From assembly GCA_034509425.1 (NCBI GenBank), contig JAVTVJ010000068.1, positions 5,890,001 to 5,954,000 of the forward strand: a DNA stretch of 64,000 nucleotides, written 5' to 3'. The notes beneath the pieces are model-generated. The model searched no databases. It had not been told where the DNA came from and worked only from the letters and a program-made list of their open reading frames with translations. Shown in pieces: positions 26,120 through 37,867 of this stretch. Positions within the stretch are counted from its first letter, which is position 1. The number at the start of each line of letters is the position of its first letter. A program made the translations under genes and the position numbers. Origin of the DNA: Eopsaltria australis. Lineage: Eukaryota; Chordata; Aves; Passeriformes; Petroicidae.

Positions 26120-26156
26120 TATCTTGATAGTAGAAGATAATTCTACTATCAAGATA
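26120..26156. repeat. perfect 16-bp-stem hairpin with 5-base loop
   Basis: The left arm (26120-26135, TATCTTGATAGTAGAA) and the right arm (26141-26156) are exact reverse complements separated by the loop GATAA. No pairing continues beyond the arms on either side. The stem is too short for a classical microRNA precursor (usually about 22 or more paired bases). No terminal duplication or transposon edge was noticed around it. Confidence 0.95.
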
Positions 26157-29144
26157 CTGTCTTCTCTTTTTATAAGGTCTAAGTGAGATTGTTCATTCTA
26201 AAGTTTACTGTGGCTCTGCTGCAGCTCATTGCTGTGATCACTTTTCCTGAAAATTGCATCTTCTGAGTCTTTGCCTTAGAAATCCTTTTATTCTCCATTA
26301 ACTGCTCAAACTATATGAATATACTTCTTGATTTGAGTTACAGTAGTGTTCACCTGCCATATTTTTATTCTGTATTTGGACTCTATAGAACAGTCATCAA
26401 AATACCAAGAATCTAAACTGATTTTTTAAAAAAAGAGTTATTTTAAGTGTTTCTTCTCTTAAAATAAAAGAATGATTGCAATGCCTAGCATGGTCACAGT
26501 TTAAAAGGTTGATGTCTCGCAATTCTCTTTTGAAGCTCTCCTACTGCATATACAAAAACACCCCATTGTTTTTAGGCTTTTGAGAAATACAACTGCTGCT
26601 GTAGCCTGTTGTGAAATTAATTTTATAAATTTGTTTCCTGTTCAAAGGCTGGGTGCTTAAGACAGCAGGGGATGTAATTAAAAACCCTTTAAAAAATTCA
26701 TGGATATAATAAAGTTAACCAAGCCATTTCAGAAGTATGGTTTGTGTAATTGAGAAATAATGAAGTGATGCTTGTGGAGGTCCATGTTGGCATCTGCTCT
26801 GAAATGCAATAGAGCATTTGCAAAGCTTAGAAAGACACAGAAATAAGAAGATCCTTGGAAGACAAAAGTCATTAAGTCCATCTGATGGTTTAGCCAAAGT
26901 GCATTATGACTTGAAGAGGAGAGTAAAGAGAATGTTTCACCGGGCATGAAGGAATATAAAACTCACCCACACCCTTTCTTCTGAAAACAATAGCTCAAGA
27001 GCTACAAGTGCTTGGCAATTTAAGCCATGCAGGCAGTAGGAGGTACAGAGATTATGTAATTCTTCAACTATCTCCCATTTTCATTAAAATGGGTCAGCAC
27101 AGCTTGTTCATAGAGTCTACTACAGACCATAGTTTAAATTTATCTGTAATTGCTTTGCCCTGCTATGCTCGGTACTGTGCTCCCACTGTTTTTTATAGAC
27201 TTGGCTTCTCTTAAGAAAGAGATTGGAAGAGGTTTAATGGCTGTCAGGGTGGCTGAAAATAGTGCTAAAGAGAGTCAGATATGAAATGGAAACTTCTCCT
27301 GAAGAACTGGCTGCTCCTGGACACATCCAAAGGAGCTGCAGGCTGAGCAGATTGGTTTTTGGGAATGAGTGAATCATTAAAGTCTAGTGGGGAGTGCTGA
27401 TGGGTTGGTACAACTGCCTGCTTGGCTTTCATGGGCCAGGAGAGGACAGATTATGGGGCTGGCATTTTGCTGTGTTTCTATTTTTTCAGGGTATGTAATT
27501 TTCTGTTCTTTTCAAAGTCGACTTTAAATAGAAGTAGAAGCTACCTTAAAGCCATATTGCCCCCTGCATTTATAATCCAGTATTGCTCTGCATACAGAGA
27601 TGAAATAAAACAGGACCAGGTTCATATTTTTTCCCTTCTTATCTCCCTTGCTCCTTGTATTTCCCAAATAAGTGTTCACCTGTGAATCCCTTTTACAGAG
27701 TCATTTCCCAAGGCTTACGAACCAATTTTAGTCAGCAGACTGTTTTACAATCCTCTTATGTAGCATTCCTTTACGATGTATAAGGATTCCCTTCATGAAG
27801 TTATTTTCCTGTATTCTTTAAAGTCCTTTAAAAGTGTATCCATATGGCAGTTACTCCATTATCTGCCTCCTCCTGGCTTTTTAAGAGGACTGTCTGTGTA
27901 CAATATTTATCCTCCTAAGATTTCAACTAACTTCTCAACTGCTTACTGACCTTTACCTTTGACAAAGCCATAAAATAATTTTCAAAGGAAATATACTCTT
28001 CAAGAGTTTCATTCCTTGTGATTATGCCAACTCTTTCAGAAATGAACAGCTGGTAAATTCGCTGAAGCAGATCTGTGTGGTGCCACATTTATGGAGTGCT
28101 TTCTTGGAGCAGAACAATACATTATAGCTTTGGCCACAAAGTGCAATCTAAAAATAATTCTACTTTGCTCCAGAGATGGGTATGGATTGATTATTTTTCT
28201 CCTTTAGAGGTGATTTAAGCTATTAAAATGTAGGATGAGGTCAAGAAAGGGAAATGTGATTAGACCAGGTGCATTATATCTTTATGAGCTTCCGGCTTTC
28301 TTGTAAGAATTGTTAGTTTTAGCTTTGAAATGAATCACGTATAATTTACGTACTTAAATAAGACCTTACTTTTGGCAAACAATTAATGTTGAAGTTTTAA
28401 TGTGGAGGAGTGGAAATGAAAAATATGACTGTCAGGTAACTGCTGAATTTTATTCAAGATGGAGCTGTGTTTAATACTTAATGTTTAATTGTTCATTGTC
28501 TTTGGTGCTGAAAGTAAAACAGAGTTCACTCAGTCTGCATGATCTAATAAAATGCCTTTAGAATTTTAGAAGTTCAGATCCATATTTTGTGCATGGCATG
28601 AACCCACAAAGAAACAAAAAGAAGTGGACAGGGTTCTTCCTGAGCTGCTGGACTTCACTGAAAACCAGCACATTCCTGGTAATGCATCAGGCTTTGATGA
28701 TGTTCAGGGGTGGAGGGAGGGCATTGCAGGGTTCTGCTCTCCTGGGCTCTGTCTCCCTTGCCAGTCAGCTTGTGAGGTGTCTCTGCCCAACCTCTGCCTT
28801 CCTGCACACACTTCTTCTGCAGTGTGCTTTTCCCACAAAGGACAGCTCTTTACACCCTGTTAAACTCCTCTTCTGTTCATCTTTGGCAAAGCTTCTTAAA
28901 TAACTGCTATTTCTTTGCCCTTGCCTCTTCCCAAGTACCCAAGAATGCCAGTGTCTCAGCTAGACTTCTGTCAGGTCCTGGAAGCAAATGCGATTGTAAT
29001 TACCTGCATGATCTGTGGAGCAAGCGCTACAGAAATCTGGCAACAACATTAACTGCATTTTTTTCTTAAATTAAATTCAAAGTGGAAGAATATTGCTACT
29101 TGCACAGTGACTACTCTGTTGTGCTTTGAATAGTTCTGTCATGT
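26157..29144. other. unique non-coding sequence
   Basis: No recognised gene or repeat. The interval includes two overlapping plus-strand frames of 104 and 79 codons (28589-28903 and 28624-28863) and one of 81 codons (28824-29069). None has a domain, and they occupy different frames of the same DNA. The segment 28200-28520 is AT-rich with several 'taatt' cores. Confidence 0.55.
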
Positions 29145-29313
29145 TGAAGAGTTCAGGAAGTATTCAGATGGTGCTCCCAGGAACATGGTGTGACTCTTGG
29201 GGATGGTGCTGTGCAGGGCTAAGTGTGGGACTTGACGATCCTTGTGGGCACTTCCAACTCAGCATATTCTGTGATTCTGTAATTCTGTGATTTTGGTATG
29301 CTGGGATTCTGTG
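29145..29313 (+). mobile_element. CR1 LINE 3' end with terminal octamer repeats
   Basis: A short, strongly 5'-truncated CR1 on the plus strand. The body at about 29190-29262 follows the avian CR1 3' segment 'ggtgtgactcttgggg..ggtgctgtgcaggg' and then 'ggacttgacgatccttgtggg..cttccaactcag'. It ends in six octamers in exact 8-base register. The units starting at 29266, 29282 and 29306 are perfect ATTCTGTG; the one at 29274 differs by one base and those at 29290 and 29298 by more. Ending in octamer repeats instead of poly(A) is diagnostic of CR1. Confidence 0.95.
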
Positions 29314-32300
29314 AATATTGAATACATATGGTAGTTTAAAAATACAGTACGGTCCACGAGATAATGCTACCCCACAATTTGAATCTTTAGTGTCTCTTAA
29401 ATTCCCTCAAAGACAGCCCTAACTCAGTTGATAAAGGTGCCAAAGGTGGATGATAGTTTTTGGCAGCTGGCTAGAGAGCATCTAAAATATTTGATATGGG
29501 AGCTGGAAATCACTTGCAACTTCATTAGCATCAATAACCAGAATACAAAAAAAGTTTGTAGATAAACTGTCATAATTTGGTGTTTCAAAGATGAATTGGG
29601 CACCACAAAAGTGGCAATAAGGCTGCTTCAGGCTTCTTACAGTATGACTATAAAATATTCTGTGGGTTTTAAGATTTCTTGATAACCACCAAAACTGTAA
29701 ACAGGATTATACTATATTTAGGGATTGTGAAATAAATCTGAAATAATTCTTCATGAGGGACAAAAGGGTGGTAACAAAACAGGGAATGCAAGTGGACTTT
29801 TATCACCAACAGTGATTCGTGTTTGGGCATATACCCAGAGGCTATGTCTAAACAGGAGACTTGGAACCATTGACTTATGGGTCAACAAAATTATTGCAGC
29901 CACCTCCAGAGGAGATACAAACTGTTCAGAGTTCAAGAGCTGGCGATGGTGTGCTTGTTTTTCCTGCTGACTGAACACAAGACGGCCTTAAAAAAGGGAA
30001 TCTTTCAGCATAATGACCTAATCAGGCAGGGTGATTTACTACTGGGGAAAGAGCCCATTGCAGCTTTTCTGATCATGTTTCAAGGTTTTGCCTCTTTTCT
30101 CTCCAACCCTCCCAATAATAATGATGCAATATATTAAATTAAGTGGTAACGATGTATGAAGCTGTGGTTATCATTAAATATTTATGCTTCTGGAGTGTTG
30201 TAAGCACACAGTGCAGCCCTAATTAACCATAGGTAGTCTACAATTATCCCGTGGTAATTACCCTAATTGGAATTGGCTCATTATAGGAAATAGAATAGAA
30301 TTTGTTTTCTGCTTGGTACTGAAAAATAGAGTTGGCAATTAACTAAAAACAGCAGCTGCTTCATCCAACTTAAAAAAATTAAATTGCCCTCTTAGAGCCT
30401 GTCACAGTTCCCACAAGTGGAGCAGTTTTACAAACAAAACCAATAATCAGATCCGGCTTCCAAGGAATACATACTTTCATAACCTTGTCTCCCTGTCAGC
30501 ACTGATTGATAGCTGTAATGCACAGAGGTCCATAAAAAAGCCCAGAGGGCTTTCCAAGCACTCAGAGACACACAGATCATTTGCTTTGTGAAGCTGTTAG
30601 AGGAGTTGTGGGAGCAGTGAGAAAGCATGCACTTTCTTTTGCTCTGGAAATAATTCAGCTGTGGACATGGAGAGACTCTGCCTTGTTTAAGCATGACGAG
30701 CAATATTTCTGACCACTCCTCTCCTCCCTTGGCCATTGGGAAACCTTGCAAGTGTAAGACAGGGAGATCCCAGGCTGTTTGCAAGAGAGCAGCCCTACTC
30801 TTGTGGAGCTGTCGCAGGCAGCTGGATCCTCCAATAGCCCAGGGCACTTGGCACTCATTCCAAACGCTCATTCCCAGGCCCCTGCCAGCAAGAGAGTGAA
30901 ACACTCACGTGCAGGCCAAATGCTGCTGGGCACCATCGTGAACCAAGGAAGAGATGGGCTCTCTGGACTGGACTGATTCCTGCTGGCCAAGGCCGCGGCC
31001 GGACATGCGGCTCTGCTGCTTAGCTGAGTAAAAGTGGAGTTGCCCCCAAAATCCCATCTCTATCCCCCCTTCCCCACCAGACAACCCTGGTTCCTTACAC
31101 ACCAACGTCAGGGTGCAGGGAATAGCAGGAACAGCTTTACCCAGAACTGCTCCTGGCAGAAGAGGATCTGTAATTGCAGCATGAGGATTGAGGACAGAAT
31201 TCTGCCACTGTGAGGAATCTCCTGTTTCTAATTTTATTTTCCAATCTGATCATAAATGCCATGAAAAATTAAATAAAAAAGAAGTGTAGGGTGTTACAAA
31301 GTCCTGTCATACAAATGTATGTTCTAAGTCATAAATTAATGATTTGTTTTCTCCATCTGCTTTGCCTGATACAAACAGGAACAGTCTGCTTTTGCTGAGA
31401 GTGGAAATGCCTCTGCTGAAATGATCTTGTGGAAATACGAAGATGCAAGAAGAAAATGTTGAAGTAGCATGTAAAGCCTGCACACTGCTACAAACAGAAA
31501 GTTCACAAAAGGAAATACAAGTTGGAGGATAGTGATTGATCCCTATGATGTGCTATGTCCTCATGGGGTATGTATCTGGTTTCTACAATTAATGAAAACC
31601 CACTTTTTAAATTTGTTCTTAAACTCTTAAAACACGACCTGCTTGTCTTTTTGTCATGTCTGTGACTTTCAGTGTTGTTGGGACTCTGGGTCATTCTTTC
31701 CAGAGTTGTTTTTATATTTTGTAGCAATTACATTAGCTGCCATCTCCAAAGAGGAAACCACTTTTTCTAGTTATAAATGAGGATAACTGTGAAAAATGAG
31801 AAAAGGAAGATGCTGAAGATGTGCCTGAGCAGTATTTCTACAGCACTTCCAAAAGGTAACATAAGCTAATGCTTTGGAGACAGTGAACAATGTTGGCTTT
31901 GGTCAGAGTAAAGAAGGTAAATCCTGTACTTCTAGTTAAATTATTTTTTTCCTTATTGTGGGAAATAAATCTATCTAAATTGCTTTTCTCGGCTTTCCAA
32001 ATATCTTGAAGTTGGAGGCTAGCAAAACTTTGTGGGTAGATGTTAGCTATTTGCCTGTGGTTATGTCTGAGGTAAGGGGGTAGGGCTACTGCACAGGGAG
32101 GTTGTTGGCAAGGTTTTCTACATTTGCATGGTGACTTTCAGAAGACCTCAGGGGCAGAAAGTGGGGAAATATATTGGTCTCATTGGGAGAATTAGCCCTG
32201 AGCTGTACCATGATCTTTGCTGCTTCTCTAGCCTCTAACCAGGGTATGTTGGGACTTCACTTTGTGGGGCTGAGGCAAGTGGAGGCATAATAGAGACAGG

Positions 32301-33615
32301 TGAGATTATAGAAAACAGTATTTTTGATTGTTAGGCTCTCAGCAGGCAGATAACTGAGGCAACACCTCACTGGAGAAAGAGCTAGAGAGGGCAAATCTCT
32401 TTGCAAGGACAATCTAAGGAGTACATTGAAAAATGATGGCTTTCTTCCACAGAAATATTATAAAAATTGTATTAAAAACTATGCACATGCATGTCAAATT
32501 TACCTTCTAATTTTTCTCCATTAGCTCATCCACATGTTCCTACCACTTGTATTTTTCCTTGTATGAAGCATCTTCATTTAAACAATCTTCTCTGTGAAAC
32601 TCTTCTTTCATTCCCAAGCATTTCTAGCAGAACTCAGCACCCTGTAACTTGCATGTGACATCCCCACAAGGGATGGAGACCTTGGACAGGTTGCTTTTTA
32701 CCAAGGAGGGCTGCAAAGTTATCACTCAAATCAACCCCGTCCTGTTGTGTTGCCTGAGATGTTAATGTTTTTATGAAGATGACAGTTCACTTAGTCTCTA
32801 TTTTCAGGTTTGTCCTAGCAGCACCTAAGAATTAACATTGAAGATGGAGGTGAAAGAACATCTGTCAAGGTGAATGTCTGCACAGACTAAACAGAGTTTT
32901 GGCTTTAAATAGAATTTACTGGCCAGTGCTACCATAGGGACTGCAGACATGGATTTTTTTGAGCAGTGTAGATTGTCACAAGAACTCTAAATATGATCCT
33001 TTTTCTATTTCCTTGTTTTTGAAGTACCCCAAATGTTTTAGCTTAAGCGAGCACCAGTTGCATTTTACAAACTTGTTACCCCTTCAGTGCTGAATCATAT
33101 ATACAGGGGAATATAATGGCAGAAGGGAAACCAAGCACAGTATCTGGAAAGACTGCTTGAAAACCTCTGCGAACCTGAATCATGTTTAGGTGAAGTGTCT
33201 AAGTGAATGCAGCCTCCTTCAGGATTACAAAGGACATTGCCATCCAGAAATTTTGGCACCAGTTGTCTGCAAGCTAATTCTGATTCTAGAAGGGACCTGG
33301 CCCTCACAGCATGACTCTGCCTTGGTTCACTATCCTTCCTAAGCAGCAGCAGGTTTTATTTGCATTGAATGACTCCTTGCTCCCTTGGCAATACCCTTCT
33401 CCATCACTCAATGTAAGGGCATTTTTACATGATACTGCATTGTACTATAGAAATATAACTTTTAAATTTCATTTAATTTTTAAAAATGGATTTAGCTGCT
33501 TTATAATTGCCAAAATGACATTTAGGATTTGCTTTTTGTTTTGAAATATAAATACGTGTTTCAATTCCCTACTCTAGTAAGAAATACACTATTTTTAATG
33601 GGCTCAGACATGTCA
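29314..33615. other. unique non-coding sequence
   Basis: About 4.3 kb. It contains a homeodomain-motif-rich AT segment (30135-30300) and, just after, a GC-richer stretch (30640-31100) with the 10-base palindrome GGCCGCGGCC at 30991-31000. The longest open frame of the window, 158 codons on the minus strand (30428-30904), lies across this composition change. It shows no domain, no signal peptide and a poorly protein-like mixture of residues, and open frames overlap it on the other strand. I do not call it a gene. Confidence 0.5.
30135..30300. promoter_or_regulatory. possible enhancer-like segment with clustered TAATT cores
   Basis: Within about 80 bases there are an AATTAACC at 30221, a perfect palindrome GGTAATTACC at 30253-30262, CTAATTGG at 30263-30270 and a second AATTGG at 30271-30276. 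TAATTA/TAATTG cores are the binding sites of homeodomain proteins, and the palindromic form could take a dimer. Clusters like this are common in conserved developmental enhancers, but such cores also arise by chance in AT-rich DNA. Function here is an inference only. Confidence 0.2.
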
Positions 33616-33778
33616 TTAAAGTATTTTAGATGTTACCACTGTATCCCCATTTTTCTTTAAGTTATTAATTTGCTCCAGCACTCCTTCCATTGGCAAGAAA
33701 TTCACTTGCATAAGCTGTTGGATCAGCTTTTCACTGATTTTGAACTCAGTGATTTTTTGCTTCAGCAAAAAGGAAGAG
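33616..33778 (-). other. tentative coding exon (unverified)
   Basis: On the minus strand a reading frame of about 53 codons ends at a TAA at 33616-33618. It follows a convincing splice acceptor: a branch-point-like TCTAAAC, a short pyrimidine run CTCTTTTACTCAG, and the AG at 33780-33779. The frame reads like protein: many Lys, Glu, Gln and Leu in amphipathic order, including EKLIQQLMQVNF and, at the end, NGDTVVTSKIL. The hydrophobic spacing loosely resembles a ubiquitin-associated (UBA) helix bundle, but the key Met-Gly-Phe loop is not intact. The same frame stays open upstream to about 33930, so the acceptor is not required. An ATTAAA lies about 20 bases beyond the stop. It could be a terminal exon, an old pseudogene or chance. 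Confidence 0.2.
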
Positions 33779-35700
33779 CTGAGTAAAAGAGTTTTTAGTT
33801 TAGAAATATTTCTTCTCCAGGAATTTGGGTGTCCATTAACTACACCAAGAATGGAGACTCTTAGCACTTTGCAGGATTGACTTGCTCCTGTCACCTTATC
33901 CTTGTTCCAAGGATCTGTGTTGCTGCAGTGTCATTCCCACTTGTCCTCTGTTTCTCACCCTGTGCTTTTCTGACTCTTTTCTTTAAATGAAGGCATTGGT
34001 TTTCTTGGAAGGCATTGCAAAACCTACCCCTCCCTCTGCCACAAATATCCTACAAGATGCAATACAGCTAATTTCTCAGAAGTGTGCTTTTTCTTTTTAG
34101 TGGGCATGTAAAGAACTGCTAATTGTTAGTGGGTGTTGAAGGTAAATGAAAGCCAAGCTGATGAGTGAATGATGCCCAGCAGGTAAATCCCTTGATTTTC
34201 TCAGTTGCTGCTGTTAGTTGACGTTGCTTGCAGCGACTCCTTCCTTGCTTTGCTTGCACGGAGTACTAGGGAAACAAGGAAAATATTTATTAAAATTACA
34301 ATACCACAATAGTGTGAGACATTTTTTCCTTGTTGGGATTCATTCTAAAGCAGTACATTACAATGGAAAATGCAGTCCTCTGCAACAGGCACTGCAGCAA
34401 AGCAAACCTTGAAGTGCTCTTGAAAGCTCTCAGTGGTTCCTCTTGTGGGACGTGTTGAATGTAAGGATTGCTGTAAGTGACTCACGTTGCTCAGTCTCAC
34501 AGATATCAAAGTGAAAGGCACAGCTGGCTCTGTGGGGTTTTGCAACACTTCTGTTCACCTTGGTAGAATCAGGTTCCAGATGGAAAATCTAAATTCTGTG
34601 AGAGCCCAAATGAAAACCTTGTGTCCCTGAAGCCAGGCTGAGTTGTGTGTCTGAATTCTCAGGGGACAGTCATTTTATGATCTCATTTTCAGGAGATTTG
34701 AGTCTTAAGGTGAACTTGATTCCAGGCTTCAGACAGCCTTTACAAGGATACAACCCATGAGGCAGGAGGCTAAATTTGGATTTGATCTACTGTTGGCCAG
34801 TAGGTGAGGGGTGTTGAACACAGTCTGCTGGAGGGAGCCCTGTCTGAAAAAGTCCCTGCACTATCGGTCACTAGGAGCTGTGAAGGCAAAAGAAGGAAAC
34901 ACAGCTCAAGACACATTGCTTACAGCATAGTCCTGAGCCCCACTGCTGGCACCATTGAGGACAGCCTCCCAGGGTAACTGATTCTTTGCTCTAACCCAGT
35001 GGGACTGTTCCTGTGTGCTTCCTTGGGTAAATGATTCAACTTGTGTGCCCCTTCGCTTCCAGATACAGAAAATGGGATAACGCCTCACCTGAACTCTGTG
35101 CATATGACAGGCGAGTCAGGGTAGACGTCTAAAAATATTCAGGTGTCTGAAGATGCGAACTGTCACACAATAAGGTTTTCAAAATACCACAGCTATTTAA
35201 CTTCTCCTGGAGTGAATCACAGTGAATCACCTCAAACACTTGCTGCTCATATGGGGCTCAGCTCCCAAAGGCTGTGTGAAAGGAATTTGCACAAAGCTTT
35301 GACTCTTCTTGCAAACACGAGTATGATTTTTTTGTTTTGTTTTTCTTACAAATATGACTACTTTTGTTCAAGTTTTTCACTGAAATGAAGATTTATATGC
35401 ACAATCTCAAATAACACCCTTTTTTCACCTGCTTATCATTGCTCTGTAGAGTTAGCTGACTTTTCAAGGGGTTTAAAGATTAAAATATGCATTAATTTGC
35501 AACTCCCTTTCTTGTTTCAAGTCTTGGTCACAAATGCAGCTTTATAAAGGCATCTGGTTGATATGATTCAGAACATATTTTACAAAACCACTTGGCTCCG
35601 TGGAGAGATTTGATTTCTTTGTCAGTGAGGGTGATTGGCAACCCAAACCCACATAATCTAAAAGGAGATCCAGAGACAGCATCTGACTGTCCCTCACGTC
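33779..35700. other. unique non-coding sequence
   Basis: No recognised gene. It contains a tandem duplication of the 10-mer AGTGAATCAC at 35211-35230. Open frames are short (81 codons or fewer), except for the upstream extension of the tentative exon to about 33930. Confidence 0.5.
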
Positions 35701-35970
35701 AGACCTGCCGAGTTAGCAAAGCCCCATGCAGGAATCCTGCACCGGGCTCGGCGATGGGGGCACGCATTTGATCAGGTAATGAAAGCGTGTGACGAGCGTG
35801 CCAGACAGTGTGCTGAGGATGGCACAGAGGCTGTGAATCTCCCGCTGCCAGAGCATCTGTCCCTGAGCCGTGCGTGTCCCCAGAGCCAGCCCGGCTGCGC
35901 TGCAGCTCCCCCTGCCCAGGAGCGCCGGGCACCAGGCACAGCCGCTCGGAGACCCTGCTGGTGGCTGTGA
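35701..35970. promoter_or_regulatory. CpG-dense GC-rich patch
   Basis: By hand count this 270-base stretch has 86 C, 90 G and 17 CpG dinucleotides, about 65% GC with an observed/expected CpG ratio near 0.6. The flanks are AT-rich and nearly free of CpG. Those figures sit at the edge of standard CpG-island criteria. It could be a small orphan CpG island, an alternative promoter or a GC-biased spot. Three open frames of 117 to 136 codons cross it on both strands (35699-36052 and 35772-36182 minus, 35870-36274 plus). Their mutual overlap is what high GC alone produces, since stop codons are AT-rich. No TATA box, exon or splice pattern was identified. Confidence 0.35.
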
Positions 35971-37867
35971 GAGGGAGGACAGGAATGAACCCTGTGATCA
36001 TGTGTGGGACTCTGTGAGTCTGGCACCACCTCAAGCAGATGTTTTTGGCCACTGCTCCAGTAGGCTGAGCTGGGAAACAGCACCAAATTTCGTCTCAGCA
36101 AGTCTCTCCAGACTGTGCTGTGAGTGTGGCCAAGTGCTGTGGAAGTGGATTCACAGAGTTGCATCTTTGCTGCAGCCTTCATCTGGGACAGCTGCTCAGA
36201 AACCTGGGAGAATCATGTTACCAGTGCTAAGTGCTGAATCATGCACCTACCAAATCTGTCAGCAAAAAAATTGATAGGTAAAAAATAAGTCAGTACACCT
36301 CTTTATAGTGTTGGCAGCATTTTATCAGGATAAGTATTTGGATCTTGTAACTGTATGAGCTTTCCAAAGTATTAATTTAATTGCACAGCCACCTTCTTAT
36401 CTAATTTGCCCCTGGCCAGATCTTTAAAATGATTTAAACTTCAAAGACAATAGTAATCCCACATGGCCAAAAACACTTGGAAAAACTATTTCTTTGAAAT
36501 GTAACTGATTACAAACTAGTGTTGATTCCCTGTGCTTTCCTTGCAGCATTAGCTCTTCTGTGGGCATGGAGTGCTCTTGTAATTTGTCAACTGCTACCAC
36601 CATTTAGGCTCAGTTAAGCTTTCTCACATTAATTAAGAACTGTAATTAAATAACCAAAAAGCCCCTCACTATGACTCAGTCAGAGAGTGAGCATCTGGCC
36701 CTTATTTGAGATGGGGGAAAAAAAAGAAGCGAAGTTATGTCAGAAATTTCCGGGATGTTTTCTTTTGATTACCTCATAAAGGCGCTCTGCTGAAATGGTA
36801 ACGGCTGGGAAATAAAAGAGAGAGAAAGACATCTTTTATTGAGCTGGAAAGGACTGTGGCAAATCCTTCTACTTACATTGCATTTTGATCTCTGAGTGCA
36901 GTACAGGACTAAGAGATCAGGAGCAGAAGCTGCAAAATAAATATGATTTTAAAATATCTTTTAATATTTAGCCCTGTAAACATCTCAGTGAACTTTACTT
37001 AAAAAAATTCCTCTCCCTGACAGGAATCCCACTCTACTCTTACTCTCCCACATTGACACAAAAGGGGAACATGAGTGCTAAAGAAGCAGATTTACCTTTG
37101 CAAGTGGCTACTACTGTACTTAATACCTATATATTTATGTATTTTAAAAGATTAGGGTATGGTTTCTGAGTATATGTGGGTAAGAAAGAAGAGCTCAGTG
37201 CATAAGCTTTATCATATTGCACAAGATCTGCCACCACTAATAAAATTTATGCCTTTTGTGTTGTTTTAGTGAGAATATGAAACAGGGAGTGTAGGATACC
37301 TCAACTTCTGTCTCTTGATGGAGATGACATACATGTTATAGTTAAAGCTTTCTAGCAATTAAACTGTCCTGATTGTAAAGACAATACTTACTTCCTCATA
37401 ACACCCCATCTAGATTTCATGAGAACTGTTCAAAAACATTTGTTGAACAGCTGTCTCTAGAAGGAAAAGTGCACTAGTGAAATGTATTTCTTAAATGGAT
37501 ACAGATTTTGGTGGATTGATGGAGTTCTTAAAAAAAAGATTTCAGAGTGAAAAAATGTTCACTTCTAAATACACTTATTTTTCTACAAAGAAGAGGTTCA
37601 AAATGGTATTTATTGAGCAGAAAATTTAGAGTAACGCAAGTAATTTTTTGAAGGTGGAAAGCATGTGTGATAACTGCTGGCTTTAGAGCTGAATTTAGTT
37701 TGAAAGGAAAAGGATGATCTCTTCCATGACAGAAATTTCCTTTTTATCAGCTCAAGATTGTTATTTCTATCATGGTAGAAAGAGTAATTTCTTTCTTTGT
37801 TTACTTTCTGTTTATTCCTGTGTTCCAGTGAAAAACACATCCTACGAGACTGCGATATCACTTGTGA
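35971..37867. other. unique non-coding sequence with an AT-rich, motif-dense segment
   Basis: After the CpG-dense patch the sequence returns to AT-rich. The stretch 36360-36830 contains 'attaattaag' and 'taattaaat' cores near 36630-36650 and TGACTCA (AP-1-like) near 36671, and has the even composition often seen in conserved non-coding elements. No gene is recognised. The 89-codon minus frame at 37610-37879 runs into the next CR1 edge and has no domain. Confidence 0.45.

Noticed and set aside
26120..26156. MicroRNA precursor
   Set aside because: Stem of 16 pairs with a 5-base loop is shorter than a normal precursor and pairing stops at both edges; kept only as an unexplained hairpin.
30428..30904. 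158-codon open frame on the minus strand, the longest in the window
   Set aside because: No domain, signal peptide or repeat; frames overlap it on the plus strand; it sits at a GC-rich transition where chance frames are long.
35699..36274. Three overlapping frames of 117-136 codons on both strands
   Set aside because: Mutual overlap on both strands is what a GC-rich patch yields by chance; none has a recognisable domain or splice context.
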